Notes: a model not told the origin generated them from the sequence alone. A stretch of 64,000 nt of DNA from Cephalotrichum gorgonifer (GCA_900312665.1 ONZQ02000007.1:451156-515155); one strand, 5' to 3'; numbered from the stretch's first letter, positions 45,161 through 56,108 are shown. Translations and numbers: made by a program.

Positions 45161-46769
45161 TCACGCCGCGGTCACGGCAGGCGCTGCCACCCCATCCTCG
45201 ACCTTCCCCTTCGTCTCAGCCGCGCTGCCGCTGGGTTGCGGACTGTCCGTAATCGCCTCACTATTGGAAACAACGTTGAGCCCGCTGAGAGTCGGGAATG
45301 GCGTGAGAACGTCGGTGATGTCCCCCCACCATTTCTCGCCAAACTTCCTGTACCAGTCGACTGTGATCTTGAGCCCGTCCTCTAAGCTTGTCTTCTGCTC
45401 CCAGCCGAGATTCCGGAGCTTGGTCCCATCCACGGCGTATCGGTGGTCGTTGAATGGCCGGTCGTGCGTGTACTTGACCCACGACCGGAATTCTTCCGTC
45501 GTCTCGTGCGGAATGCCCATGTGGACTAGCAGCCTGCGGCAGACGTCGATGTTGGATATTTCGTCGTACGACCCAACGTTGTAGATATGGCCTACCTGGC
45601 CTTTGTGCAGAATGGTGTCAAACGCGTCGGCCGCGTCACCTGCGAAGAGGTACCTCCTCGTGGGGCTTCCATCTCCGTGGAGGACTAGCGGCTGTCCGCG
45701 GTTCAGAAGGCAGGTGAACTTGGGGATGATTTCTATCGCTCGAGGTTAGCCTTGCTGAATGTGAATCTACAGAGTGAAACAAGAGGGCAAGGTCGGCATA
45801 CTCTCGGGGAACTGATGCGGTCCGTAAACATTGTTACTGCGAACAATAATGACGGGTAGCTTGAAGCTCTTCTGGTACGAGTGGACCATCATCTCCGCCG
45901 CCGCCTTGCTCGCCGCGTAGGGGTTGGTGGGGGCGAGGATGCTAGACTCCACGAGGTCGTCGGCATCGTCCATGACCTCGCCATAGACCTCGTCGGTTGA
46001 GATATGAATGAAGCGCGTGATCCCGCACTTCTTCGCGCTCTCCAGCATGACGTGGGTGCCATATACGTTGGTGTACGTGAAGCTGTATGAGTTGCCGAAG
46101 CTCAGGTCAACGTGGGACTGGGCCGCAAAATGGAATACAGTGTCGACGTTGTATCGCTCCATGCAGTTGACCACCTCGGCGGGGTTTGTGATGTCCCCCT
46201 GGAAGAAGGTGAAGTTGTGCTTGTCATTGAGAGTGCGGGTGTTGTTGAGCGAGGAGCAGTAGTCAAGCTTATCGAAGGAGATGATGTTGTAGGCGTCGGG
46301 GTATGTAAGAGTGAGATGTCGGACAAGCCAGCATGCACTACTCGGAGCCAAAAGGCGATACGGTCAGCTTCAGTAATACCGGGCGGCGATGCCATCAACG
46401 GGCGAGTTTGTAGATAATGTATGGAGGGGGAAACAAACATGAACCCCGCGCCGCCAGTGATCATAATGTTTTTCACGCCAGGCAGTGGCTCGAATTTGGT
46501 GGTGCCCTTCAGCACCGGCGATTCTTTCCAGACACCAAAGTCTTCGAAAAAGCGCTGGTGGTTGTTGCTGCCGTTAACTACTTGGAGGTCAGTAATGGGG
46601 TTCGTGTGTTTGGGGCGGTGGATGCCAAGGAATTCGAGGACGGAGGAAGGTATTCGAGGATGGAAGAGGGTATTCGAGGAAGGATGGGAAGGGGCCACAA
46701 ACCGCCATTCCCGGTGCCATTGACATTGCCGTTGACATTGCCATTGCCATTGACCTGTTGGTTCGCCAT
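45161..46769 (-). CDS. Nucleotide-sugar 4,6-dehydratase (RmlB-like, probably UDP- or dTDP-glucose 4,6-dehydratase)
   Basis: Four exons on the minus strand: 46769-46703, 46580-46439, 46337-45802 and 45732-45161, giving 438 aa. After a low-complexity Asn-Gly-Val N-terminus comes MITGGAGFIACWLVRHL, the glycine-rich NAD-binding loop, split by an intron inside the Ile codon. Then follow YNIISFDKLDYCSSLNN, HFAAQSHVDLSFGNS, the STDEVYGE active-site motif with the catalytic Asp-Glu, the YAASKAAAE YxxxK motif, RSNNVYGPHQFPEKIIPKF, HGDGSPTRRYLF and HDRPFNDHRYAVDGTKLRNL. These are hallmarks of RmlB-type short-chain dehydratases, which turn NDP-glucose into NDP-4-keto-6-deoxyglucose, the first step toward rhamnose. 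In fungi the donor is usually UDP-glucose. A C-terminal tail of about 35 residues is disordered. The next enzyme of the route is not in the window. Confidence 0.94.
46629..46686. repeat. Three 20-bp tandem repeats within an intron
   Basis: Three imperfect copies of a unit starting TATTCGAGGA and rich in GGA (first copy AATTCGAGGA) lie in the first intron of the dehydratase gene. Confidence 0.75.
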
Positions 46770-48248
46770 ACTGGGAAGACAAAATCGTCGTTTTGCTGTT
46801 GTCGAGTTGTCTGTGGATTGATATCGCCTTGCTTTGACTTTGGTGGGGTGAGGAATGCTGAAGTGCCGGAAGGTGCTTAAGGTGCTTACGGCCTTATCAA
46901 AGCACGATGCTACCAAAAAAAGGAACTGCTTCAAGGTGAATATATCAAATCAAGACCCTTGAAAACCTCGCGCTCCCTGTTATGACAACGTCAAAAGAGT
47001 GTTTGCTTATGGTGAAAGAGTGTGATGGGTGGTGGGGTGTATAGGAATGAATATGTCTTGCGCAGGCACAGAACATGTCGCAAGAGCACGTTCAACGGTG
47101 GGAGGGGGGGAGCATGGGGTTCAAGAGACTCACAGCCCCAGTGACATCGAATAATAGTGGATATCTTTTCATTCCATTGGAAGCTAGGAGATTAGATGCG
47201 CAGCACCAGCAATACAAGCATTCCTGCTCCAGTTTTTTTTTTCCATCTAGGGCGGTCTGCCTCCCCTGCATCAAGGAAAGAGCGACCCCAACGGAGCCTT
47301 CGTTCGCCTTCGCTGTACTACTGCAGGTAGTGGCTATTGCCGATCAACAGGGGTGACACACTAGTGCAAGGCTAGTTTGCAACCATAGAAAGTCTGTTGG
47401 TCGAATGGCCACCCCTCGTACCTGGGAGACGATTACGAGTACGGAGTACGAAGGACTTGAAGAAGGACAAGTAGATTATACAAGAGAATGGTTCAATATC
47501 TCGCCGTGACCGTAGTACACCTACCTGTACCTAGACACGCAACTAGTCCACTCGTGAGCCATTACTTGTATTGCGTATCAGGGTCCTGGCAACAGCTGGT
47601 GTGGAAGCTACGTACTCCTCGCAGAGGGGGGACGCCCACGCAGCCCACACCCGAGGGAGTACTTCATTTTGATGTACTTGTAATACGAGCTGGGGGGAGA
47701 GGGGGGAGGGCAGGCGCCGGTACAGTATTCCAAATAGGAGAAACTGATGCATTCCTCGTCGAACTCGTCTTATTTACTCCTCTTCGCGGTATCCAGTGAG
47801 GCCACTATTTCAAGGTCTTGGTCAGGAATCATCCCAAGTCCTCGTATAAGTAGGTACATACATATTCTCCTTAATCTTGCAGAGACTGGTGTCCATCAGT
47901 CCCAGTGTTGCTCCCAAGGAGACACCGAAGGCTCCATTCTGAAGCGGAACCTTCTCGGCCACGGTGGCGGTTGTCTTGTGGACCCTGAACAGGAAAAATC
48001 CGAAACAATGCCGATCTATGATAACAGTTTGGGGGGAGCCGGGTTCATCCAACCCCATTCACAGGTCCACTTGTCCCTGATACGTTGTCATTTCTGCTCC
48101 TATTTCCCATGCCCCCACTCTGTTCATCGGCGACGCGCGCCACATGGATACTTCCAAGGTCATGATCAGCTTTCGGATACTCGTCACCAACGTCACTGAA
48201 CCTACCCCTGACTGAGAAAAAGCCACAGTCCTCGAAAACATGCAAGTC

Positions 48249-48303
48249 TCGTACGGAGCGAGTACTACAGCTGCAGTACGGAGGACAAGTACAAGTAATA
48301 CGA
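48249..48303. repeat. Dense cluster of TAC motifs
   Basis: Within 55 bp: TCGTACGGAGCGAGTACTAC, CAGCTG, CAGTACGGAGGACAAGTACA and AGTAATACGA. It combines the two-base and three-base centre forms of the motif. Confidence 0.7.
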
Positions 48304-49723
48304 CTTAGACTATGAAAATCCAAAGGATGTGTAATCCAATTGATGTTTGAGGCGAAAGGGACCAGCAGACGGCCCTGTTGCTTCTCAATGATGGATTTAT
48401 CTTTTGCCTTACGAGTACTTATACGGGTGCTACGTTTCCACTTGCACGTTGGTCTGTTGTGCGATACAACTGGTCCAGAGCATGAAACGGGCTTTAAGCG
48501 ACTAGGGTATAACAAATTAGGAAGGACGACGGGCTCGCACGTCGCACTGGGCTGGGCCATGCTGGGTGTAAGTCGTTTTCGCCTCTTCCACAGTTAGTTT
48601 TTTCGGTTGGTGATTTGGTGAGTCCGGCTTGTAACAGTTGCCGACCCGGATGAGGAATAGATGGAATCTCTTAATCCAGGAAGACCTCACGTTTCCGACC
48701 ATCCATGCATACCCGTACTTGCACGACTAGTACGAGGATGAGTAAAACCGCACTTCCAGCCAAATCGGCTCCATACGAAGTGATAGTTTCTTGTAACTAT
48801 CAGACGGGAAGTCACTTCCAAGCAGGGGTCAACTCACCCACTCACAGAACGACGCTATGGCAGTTGCAGTGACATCAGTGACATCAGCAACGGCAAGGAA
48901 TGGATCGTCGGAGACCAAAAAAATGAGCCCCCGTGGGCAGCCGCTCCGCTTGAAGTGGAGCTGAAGCACGGATCATTACCTCCATGCGCCAGCACTCCCG
49001 CAGTGCAAACCTCACGACAAGGGTACGTACCCCCCCCTTGGCCACGGGGAAGACCACTGCGAGGATGCCGTCATCTTACTCGTATGTACGTACCTCGAAT
49101 ATTCTATTGCTTCTACTCCCTAATGCTCACGGATCGCCAAATGGCCACCCTGCCGTAATTTCCTACTCCTGGAGAGAGATGGGGATGGGCGTTGCTTCCT
49201 CCTCCGAGAGGAATACGTGTCCGAGTACAAGTACGGATCGTGCACACTTCAATAAAACTACCTAGTACGAGTGAATTATTGCTTGTACTAATAGTACTAT
49301 TTGATGGAACGAGCGAAATCACGAGATACGAGTCCAAGCACAGGACGCCACTGGCCAGGGGTCTGCTTGTCCAATATTTTCCGTGCTCTGCAGAGCCGTC
49401 TTCGTTTCCTCTTCCGTTTTCGGCTACTCGTATTGATATCGAACGGCGCGTTAATATTACTACGTGCCGTCACCCGCAGATATTGAAAACGCCCTGCCTT
49501 ACCTGGGCGAGACGCCCGAAAGGGGCAAACCCTGTCAAACAGGGTTTCAAGCTGGATCTCTCGCGTTGTGGACTAAACCAGGATGAGCAAAGTTGAGATC
49601 GCTAGGAGCACTCCGCACCGTATACAACATCCAAATACTACTCGGAGCTTTTCTCCACATGCCGTCTAACATACTACCCACCAACCAATCACTTCAGTTG
49701 GTAGCAATCGCACTTCGCCCCAT

Positions 49724-49754
49724 GTACTCAAGTACTCCGTACTTGTACTCGTAT
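49724..49754. repeat. Chained TAC motifs
   Basis: GTACTCAAGTACTCCGTAC runs directly into TTGTACTCGTATC, showing TAC units separated by 3-4 bases in one chain. Confidence 0.7.
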
Positions 49755-50219
49755 CATAACCAGGATACAGGTGGAGAGGCTCAGCTCCCGAAGCACGTTA
49801 ACTAGTACAAGTGTTACAAGTATTTTTTTTTTTTACCAGGACTACTGCTCTTGATTCTTCTCTGCGTGGAGCCGTTCTCTGAACTGGAATTCTCCAAACC
49901 CCTAAGCGGCGACCAAGCAAGCAGGGCTTTCTCGGCGCATTCCTTTCTTTACGAGTGCAAGTTGTTGTGCGACGTGTTACTTCCATAGGTGCGGAGTGGT
50001 CCACTATCACCTTGACGACGGTAAAAAAAAAAGTGTCGACATTCTGGAACTCCGCGACATCATACAAGTAACACCCAACCAGGACGGAGTTGTTATACTG
50101 GTCGGACTACGGAGTACCGAATCCGGGTTGCCAAACAACCCGCCTGTTGCACCACCCGCCCACTACACCATTCTCCCTTTCTTCGAGGGGGCTGGAATCC
50201 CTTCAAGAAAAAAAGAATC

Positions 50220-51646
50220 ATGGCCGACTCAACGAAAGACACGATATCCCCTCGATCTCCATCCCTCGCATCCTCGTCTACCATGGAAGACAAGGAGAGG
50301 CTTGTCGTGGAGATGAACGAGCTGTCAGAGGACGGCACGTCAAAGAGGTCGACAGATCTCGAGTTCCGCAAGGAGGAGGAGCAAGAGGCCTTGCTGTCCA
50401 CGGATGACGACAAGAAGCCAGAGCCGCCCAAGACGAGCTTCAGGACGGCGTTACTATGGATGATGGTCAATACGCTCGCCACTATCGGGATCGTAGGTTT
50501 CTTTTTTATTCTTCTCCGCCGCCGCAAGAAGTGGTCGTGTGTGTGTGCTTCTCGCGCGCTAACCCTCTCTCCCCCTCTAGGTCTTCACGAACAAGGCCAT
50601 CTTCAGCGACCCCGAGTTCAAGCTGTGCCAGCTCAGTTTCGCCAGCTTCCACTTCGTCGTCACCTTCCTGACCCTCTTCATGTTCTCCAAGCCCCCCTTC
50701 TCCAAGTTCACCCCGCGCCGCGTCCCCTTCGTGACCATGCTCCCCATCTGCCTCGCCATGTGCCTGAACGTCATCCTCCCCAACCTGTCCCTGGCCTTCT
50801 CCTCCGTCACCTTCTACCAGCTCGCCCGCATCCTCCTCACGCCGACCGTCGCCCTCATGAACTTCGTCCTGTACCGCGCGACGCTCCCCCGCGCGGCCGT
50901 CTACACCCTGATCCCCGTCTGCCTCGGCGTGGGCCTGGTCTCGTACTACGACTCGCTTCCGGCGGAAAACGCGGAGGTCAAGACGACTTCGCCACTCGGC
51001 ATCTTCTTCGCGTTCTCGGGCGTCTTCGCCTCGTCGTTGTACACCGTCTGGATTGGGAGCTACCACCGCAAGCTCGAGATGAACAGCATGCAGCTGCTGT
51101 TCAACCAGGCGCCATGGAGTGCCTTTATCCTCCTCTACGTAATTCCATTTGTCGATAACTTCCCCGACGTCAGCCACGTCCCGGTGAGCAGGTGGCTCAT
51201 GATTCTGCTGGTATGTTCTCCCCCGCCTGATGTTCCAACCTTACTTGGGCTCCAACCTCGGGATTTCGTGCTGACAATTTTGGAAACCAGTCGGGCGTGT
51301 TCGCCTCCGTGATCAATATCTCCCAGTTCTTTATCATCGCGCAGACGGGCGCTGTGTCCAGCACCGTCGTGGGCCACCTAAAGACCTGTACCATCGTCGG
51401 GCTCGGCTGGTTCGTTTCCGGCCGGCCCATAGGCGACAAGTCCATCATTGGCGTCATCACCGCCATTGGCGGTATCACAATGTACGACTCCCCATTCTAT
51501 TTCCCTGCCCCGCATCCCGTTACCGAAGCAATCGAGGCCTGTATCCATGTTGTGTACCCGACTTGCTAATTCTGACACAATCTTCCCGTAGGTACTACGT
51601 TGTCATGAACAAGCACAACAAGACAAAGGCGGCACAAGTGAAATAG
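50220..51646 (+). CDS. Triose-phosphate-translocator family nucleotide-sugar transporter (SLC35-like)
   Basis: Four exons: 50220-50492, 50581-51210, 51291-51481 and 51592-51646, giving 382 aa. Residues 1-75 form a charged cytosolic N-terminus. About ten membrane helices follow (ALLWMMVNTLATIGIVFTNK, SFASFHFVVTFLTLFMF, MLPICLAMCLNVILPNLSLA, VSVTFYQLARILLTPTVALM-like segment, YTLIPVCLGVGLVSYYDS, GIFFAFSGVFASSLYTVWIG, FASVINISQFFIIAQTGAVS, VVGHLKTCTIVGLGWFVSG, GVITAIGGITMYYVVMNKHN). The conserved FTNKAIF, VTFYQLARI and STVVGHLKT positions are those of the TPT/EamA branch that exchanges nucleotide sugars or sugar phosphates across Golgi or ER membranes; the substrate cannot be told from sequence. 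The C-terminus KTKAAQVK is lysine-rich. It lies beyond a 3.4-kb spacer from the sugar dehydratase, transcribed outward from it. Confidence 0.9.
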
Positions 51647-52073
51647 CGGAACTATCTTGGCCACCCTCACCAACAACCTCTTTCTCTTACTGTATAAACC
51701 GATTTTTTTTATCTATCTTTAATTGGGCTTGGTGGCTGCCCTTTGGCTGGAGGGCTGGCTGGTGTTATTCGGAGTTGGGTAGAAGGGGAAGTCGTGGTAA
51801 CTGAAGTCGTGGTAACTCGAGCCGCGCGTCGTGCATGCGCCTCTACTTGAACTCCAGGTCTCAAAGCCTCGGTATCGGTGTCGAGCATACTTGGTACTAC
51901 ACAGTATAGAAAGGACCATTGGCGTTTCTGTTTCACTTTGTTACGCGTCAGGATCGCATCAAAAAACACAATGTTCGCGAATGAAGAAGTTACGTTCGCT
52001 CATGTACGTAACACATTACCACTATATGCCACCCTGGTGAATACAGAATACCGATTGTAGCCTGGCAACAAGC
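51647..52073. other. Convergent 3' flanks of the transporter and RPF1
   Basis: Non-coding. A direct repeat of AGTCGTGGTAACT occurs at about 51789-51801 and 51806-51818. Confidence 0.55.
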
Positions 52074-53339
52074 CTATAGGTTAAACCGCTTCCGGTCCTT
52101 CTCCATCCCCGCCTTCCACGCCCATTGCACCGCATCCTCTCCCTCGCTCCCGGCCCAGCCAACCCCCTTGTCGACCCTCCTCAACTTCATAGTGAACCGC
52201 GGGCCCAGCTCCTGCAGCCCCGCGCGGATTCCTTCCAAGCCAGCCATGGGCTTCCCATCCTCATCCGCCATGGACTTCGCCGAGTTCTTGAACATGTACC
52301 TGTGTCTCCGCACAAAGATGAAATCTCGCTGGTTGTGGAAGCAGACGACCTGACGCCCCTCGAACTCCGGTCTGACGGGGAACAGCGTGGTCAAGACCCG
52401 CGCGGTGAGTACACCTAGCGGGGTGGAGAAACCGTTAAGGAGCAGCTCGGGCCAGTGGTCCGTGGGGTTGCCGTGGCCGGGGAGCTTCTTCCCCGCCATC
52501 CAGGAGCCCGGGGTGATGCTGAAAGTGAGCGTGGGCCCCGCGGGGAGGTGAACTATGGAGAGGCCCGAGGGCTTCTTCTGGTCCTCGTGCAGGAGGACGA
52601 CAGTCGTGTAGTCCCGGTTCGCGGCGAACTTGGAAATCTCCCGGAGGGAGTACTTGTGACCGTATCTGTGAGAGCTTCGGGGCACGTAGGTGCTGTTGGG
52701 AAAGAGGGTGCAGAGGAGCCCCGCCTCCTCGTGGAGCGTGCTCCGGAGGCCGGTGGTGATGAGGATCTTGGGGTCCGTGGGCGCGTCCTCGGCGAAGAGG
52801 GTGGGGAACTTGACGACCAGGGACGTCGGGGCGAGGTCAAGCGCTGTGCTCGTCGTAGAGGGCGCGATCGATGGCGCGACACTGCCGTCCCGCTTTCGCT
52901 TCGCCGATTTCCTCTCCACCGCCTTTCTGAGCTGTTCCTCGTCGCTGTCCTCCTCGAGCATGCTGTCGTATCCATCCTCCTCCTGCTGGCCATCACCTTC
53001 CCCTTCTACCCCCTCCATGTCCTCGTCCATATCCTCTAGCTCCGCCGCTTGCTCGGCCGCGAGGCGTCGTCTCCGTAGTTCCTCAACGTTGACCTGCACG
53101 CCAAGACTATCGTCGTCGACATCATCCCACACTCGCTTCTTGTCGATCGTGAGCGGCTTGTTGTTCTCTAACCTCTGGCGGCGGAGCTCTGGGTCCTGTC
53201 GCTCTTCCTTGTTCCTTCGGTTGCGTTCCTCCCGCTTCTCCTTCCCCCGTCTCTTCTTCTGCTCGATAAAGAGGTCTTGGCGCTTGAGCTTGTTGCTCGT
53301 CTTTAGAGACAGGGGGGCGTTCGACCGTCTCGGAGGCAT
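52074..53339 (-). CDS. RPF1: Ribosome production factor 1 (Brix-domain protein)
   Basis: A single exon of 421 aa. The N-terminal 170 residues are highly charged (LIEQ-type basic coil KKRRGKEKREERNRRNKEER, then acidic EDMDEDMEGVEGEGD). A Brix domain spans about residue 195 to the end: DPKILITTGLRSTLHEEAGL, LCTLFPNSTYVPRSSHRYG, YTTVVLLHEDQKKPSGLSIV, HLPAGPTLTFSI, HWPELLLNGFSTPLG and RQVVCFHNQRDFIFVRRHRY, with the RPF1-typical GPRFTMKLRRVDKG close to the C-terminus. Rpf1 is a nucleolar factor for 27S pre-rRNA processing and 60S assembly. The frame is open upstream, but the ATG giving MPPRRSNAPL is chosen because the extension before it is not family-like. The gene is divergent from GRS1. Confidence 0.94.
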   Translation of the reverse strand: MPPRRSNAPLSLKTSNKLKRQDLFIEQKKRRGKEKREERNRRNKEERQDPELRRQRLENNKPLTIDKKRVWDDVDDDSLGVQVNVEELRRRRLAAEQAAELEDMDEDMEGVEGEGDGQQEEDGYDSMLEEDSDEEQLRKAVERKSAKRKRDGSVAPSIAPSTTSTALDLAPTSLVVKFPTLFAEDAPTDPKILITTGLRSTLHEEAGLLCTLFPNSTYVPRSSHRYGHKYSLREISKFAANRDYTTVVLLHEDQKKPSGLSIVHLPAGPTLTFSITPGSWMAGKKLPGHGNPTDHWPELLLNGFSTPLGVLTARVLTTLFPVRPEFEGRQVVCFHNQRDFIFVRRHRYMFKNSAKSMADEDGKPMAGLEGIRAGLQELGPRFTMKLRRVDKGVGWAGSEGEDAVQWAWKAGMEKDRKRFNL

Positions 53340-53865
53340 TGTGGCGGATTCTATAGAGAAGCTGGCTACCAGCTTGCCCTTATTTGGAAATCGGATTGCG
53401 GATTCGCTTTGTTTTGTTTTGGGTGATTCGCAGGCCTGACCGACCACTTTCACATTTACACTTCTGCTGCCAACATTTTGGCTCGGCGGTGGCAGAAAAC
53501 TTTGATAAAAAAGATTTGGAAATTTTTGGCGGGGAGGAGAGGCAGTATATGTATACCCCACCCGTCTAGATAAGAAACACGCCTACCCCTCCCCTTGCTC
53601 AGGTTCCTCCCATAAAGTCGCTGTGGCAACCCCGCTTTTCACCCTAGACTCACACCTTCGCCCACACATTTGGGCGCAACAGAATTGGTCCATCGAACAC
53701 GCTTCCACTTGCATGAAATCGGGCCATCCGAAAGAGTCATCATTCTGCATTCAACCCCACACGACCTACGATATCTCTCGAATTTCCCCTCCTTCCCCGT
53801 GCTCGAGCGATCCGAGAGTCTAGGTGTCCTTCTCTACCTCTACTTCCACCCCCACCTGTCGGTTG
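53340..53865. promoter_or_regulatory. Divergent promoter interval of RPF1 and GRS1
   Basis: A 526-bp interval (692 bp to the downstream GRS1 start) separates two outward-transcribed translation and ribosome genes. CT-rich tracts lie at 53825-53855 on the GRS1 side. No specific operator is recognised; shared control is inferred from layout. Confidence 0.45.
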
Positions 53866-56108
53866 ATGCCGTCAATTCACCTCCGACCTTATCTTCTCTT
53901 CTCTTCTTTCCGCTGCAGGGACAGCTCTTGGATCACTAAACTTCAGCACTTCAAACCCCGCCACTTCAACACCTCGAATAACCCTTTACACGCCGCCCAG
54001 TTCAAAGCACGAAAAACTATACAAGGGAAAATGGCTTCTTCCGCGACCACTCTCAAGGGGCAGCCCCTCGACCGCAATCTGCTCGACCAGACCCTTCGCC
54101 GTCGCCTCTTCTTCACGCCCGCCTTTGAGATCTACAATGGTGTTGCCGGCCTCTACGACTATGGCCCGCCGGGCTGCGCGCTCCAGGCCAACCTGGTCGA
54201 CACCTGGCGCAAGCATTTCGTTATCGAGGAGGACATGCTCGAGGTCGACTGCACGGTGCTGACCCCCGAGGAGGTCCTCAAGACCAGTGGCCACGTCGAG
54301 AAGTTCGCCGACTGGATGTGCAAGGACCCCAAGAGCGGCGAGATCTTCCGCGCGGACCACTTCGTCGAAGACATCATCGAGCAGAGGCTAAACGGCGACA
54401 AGGAGGCGCGCGGCCAGAAGGTGGAGGAGGCTGAGGCCGACGGGGCGGACAAGAAGAAGAAGAAGAAGACCAAGGGCAAGGTTGAAGCTGTTAAGCTCGA
54501 CGACGCAGTCGTCAAGGAGTATGAGTCAATCCTCGCTCAGATCGATAACTACAACGGCGATCAGCTGGGCGAGCTCATCACCAAGTACGACCTCAAGCAT
54601 CCCGCCACCGGCGCTCTGCCGTCGCCTCCCGTCCCCTTCAATCTCATGTTCCAGACCGCTATTGGCCCCAGCGGCGCGCTCCAGGGGTATCTCCGCCCGG
54701 AGACCGCCCAGGGCCAGTTCCTCAACTTTGCCAAGCTTCTCGAGTTCAACCAGAACAACATGCCCTTCGCCTCCGCCTCCATTGGTCGGTCCTACCGAAA
54801 CGAGATCTCGCCCAGGGCTGGTCTTCTGAGAGTCCGCGAGTTCCTGATGGCGGAGGTTGAGCACTTTGTCGACCCCGAGGGTGGCAAGAAGCACGAGCGT
54901 TTCCACGAGGTGGAGGACGTCGAGCTCGTCCTCCTTGACCGGCACGTGCAGCTGGCCGGCAAGACCGACCTGAAGAAGATGAGCATTGGTCAGGCAGTGC
55001 GAGACAAGGTCGTAGACAACGAAACGCTCGGCTACTTCATCGCCCGCATCTACCTCTTCATGAAGAAGATTGGCGTCGACGAGTCGAAGATGCGCTTCCG
55101 CCAGCATATGGCCAACGAGATGGCCCACTACGCCGCCGACTGCTGGGACTGCGAGCTGCTCACCTCGGCCGGCTGGATCGAGTGTGTTGGTTGTGCCGAC
55201 CGGAGCGCCTACGATCTCAGCGTCCACGCCAAGAAGACTGGCGCGGCGCTCTACGTGCGGGAGCGACTGGACGAGCCCAAGATCGTCGAGGAGTGGGAGC
55301 TCGAAATCAACAAGAAGCTCTTCGGCCCCCGATTCAAGAAGGATGCCAAGGTCGTGCAGACGGCACTTGAGGAGACCACTCAGGCTGAGCGCGAGACCTT
55401 CGCGAAGACGCTGGCGGACGGCGGTAACCTGACGCTCAAGGTCGCCGGTGTCGGCGACGGGAGCGTCGAGATCACCAAGGACCTCGTCACTATTGAGCTG
55501 AAGAAGCGGACAGTCAACATCCGGGAGTACACGCCCAACGTCATCGAGCCTTCGTTCGGAATCGGGCGGATCCTCTACTCGTTGATCGAGCACTGCTACT
55601 GGACCCGAGGCAACGATGGCGGCGACGAGTCCCGTAGTGTGAGTCACAGCCCCTGATTTACTCTATAGTTCTCTATGTACTCATAAGTCTCTAACATCAC
55701 CGGCTTTAATAGGTCCTATCATTCCCTCCCACCGTCGCCCCCACCAAGGTCCTCCTCGTCCCCCTCTCCACTAACGCGGCCTTCAAGCCCTTCCTCGCGA
55801 AGCTCTCCAAGAAGCTCCGACAGCTCGGCATCTCGAGCAAGGTCGACGCGTCCTCGGCGACCATTGGCAAGCGCTACAGCCGCAACGACGAGCTCGGCAC
55901 GCCGCTTGGCGTCACGATCGACTTCCAGACGGTCAAGGACGGGACGCTGACGCTGCGCGACCGCGACTCGATGTTGCAGGTGCGCGCGGACGAGGACAAG
56001 ATCCTCGAGGCTATCAAGGCCATCGTGGATGGGACGAAGACGTGGGCGGATGTGGAGAAGGAGCTTCCCAAGTTTGTTGGGCAGGAGTTGGATGGAGATG
56101 CTGCGTGA
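53866..56108 (+). CDS. GRS1: Glycyl-tRNA synthetase, probably cytosolic and mitochondrial forms
   Basis: Exons 53866-55638 and 55713-56108 give 722 aa from the upstream ATG, or 667 aa from the ATG at 54031 (MASSATTLKGQPLDR), which matches cytosolic enzymes. It is a class II alpha2-type synthetase. Motif 1 region: RRRLFFTPAFEIYNGVAGLY then DYGPPG. An insert with KKKKKKTKGK follows, as in eukaryotic GlyRS. Motif 2: ASIGRSYRNEISPRAGLLRV. Motif 3: EPSFGIGRILYSLIEHCYW. A C-terminal anticodon-binding domain begins at APTKVLLVPLS and includes RYSRNDELGTPLG. It charges tRNA-Gly. The 55-residue extension before residue 1 of the short form is rich in Arg, Lys, His and Ser with one Asp, like a mitochondrial presequence. 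The upstream ATG has a weak context (TTGATGCC) and the downstream one a strong context (AAAATGGC), so leaky scanning could make both forms. The main frame is certain; the extension is inferred. Confidence 0.95.

Larger units (their letters stand above)
46770..50219. other. 3.4-kb spacer with the densest set of TAC-NN-GTA motifs
   Basis: No gene supported. From about 47430 to 50110 I count roughly twenty copies of the dispersed motif, among them 47434-47450, 47648-47682, 48249-48303, 48412-48424, 48715-48740, 49078-49094, 49223-49236, 49264-49298, 49724-49754, 49803-49822 and 50102-50115. Open frames in this stretch are short and unsupported. Confidence 0.55.

Noticed and set aside
50506..51177. 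223-codon minus-strand frame over the transporter
   Set aside because: A shadow of the third-position GC bias of the true plus-strand exon; Glu/Gly-rich low complexity.
54526..55647. 373-codon minus-strand frame over GRS1
   Set aside because: The antisense frame is open only because of codon bias in the real GlyRS gene on the plus strand.
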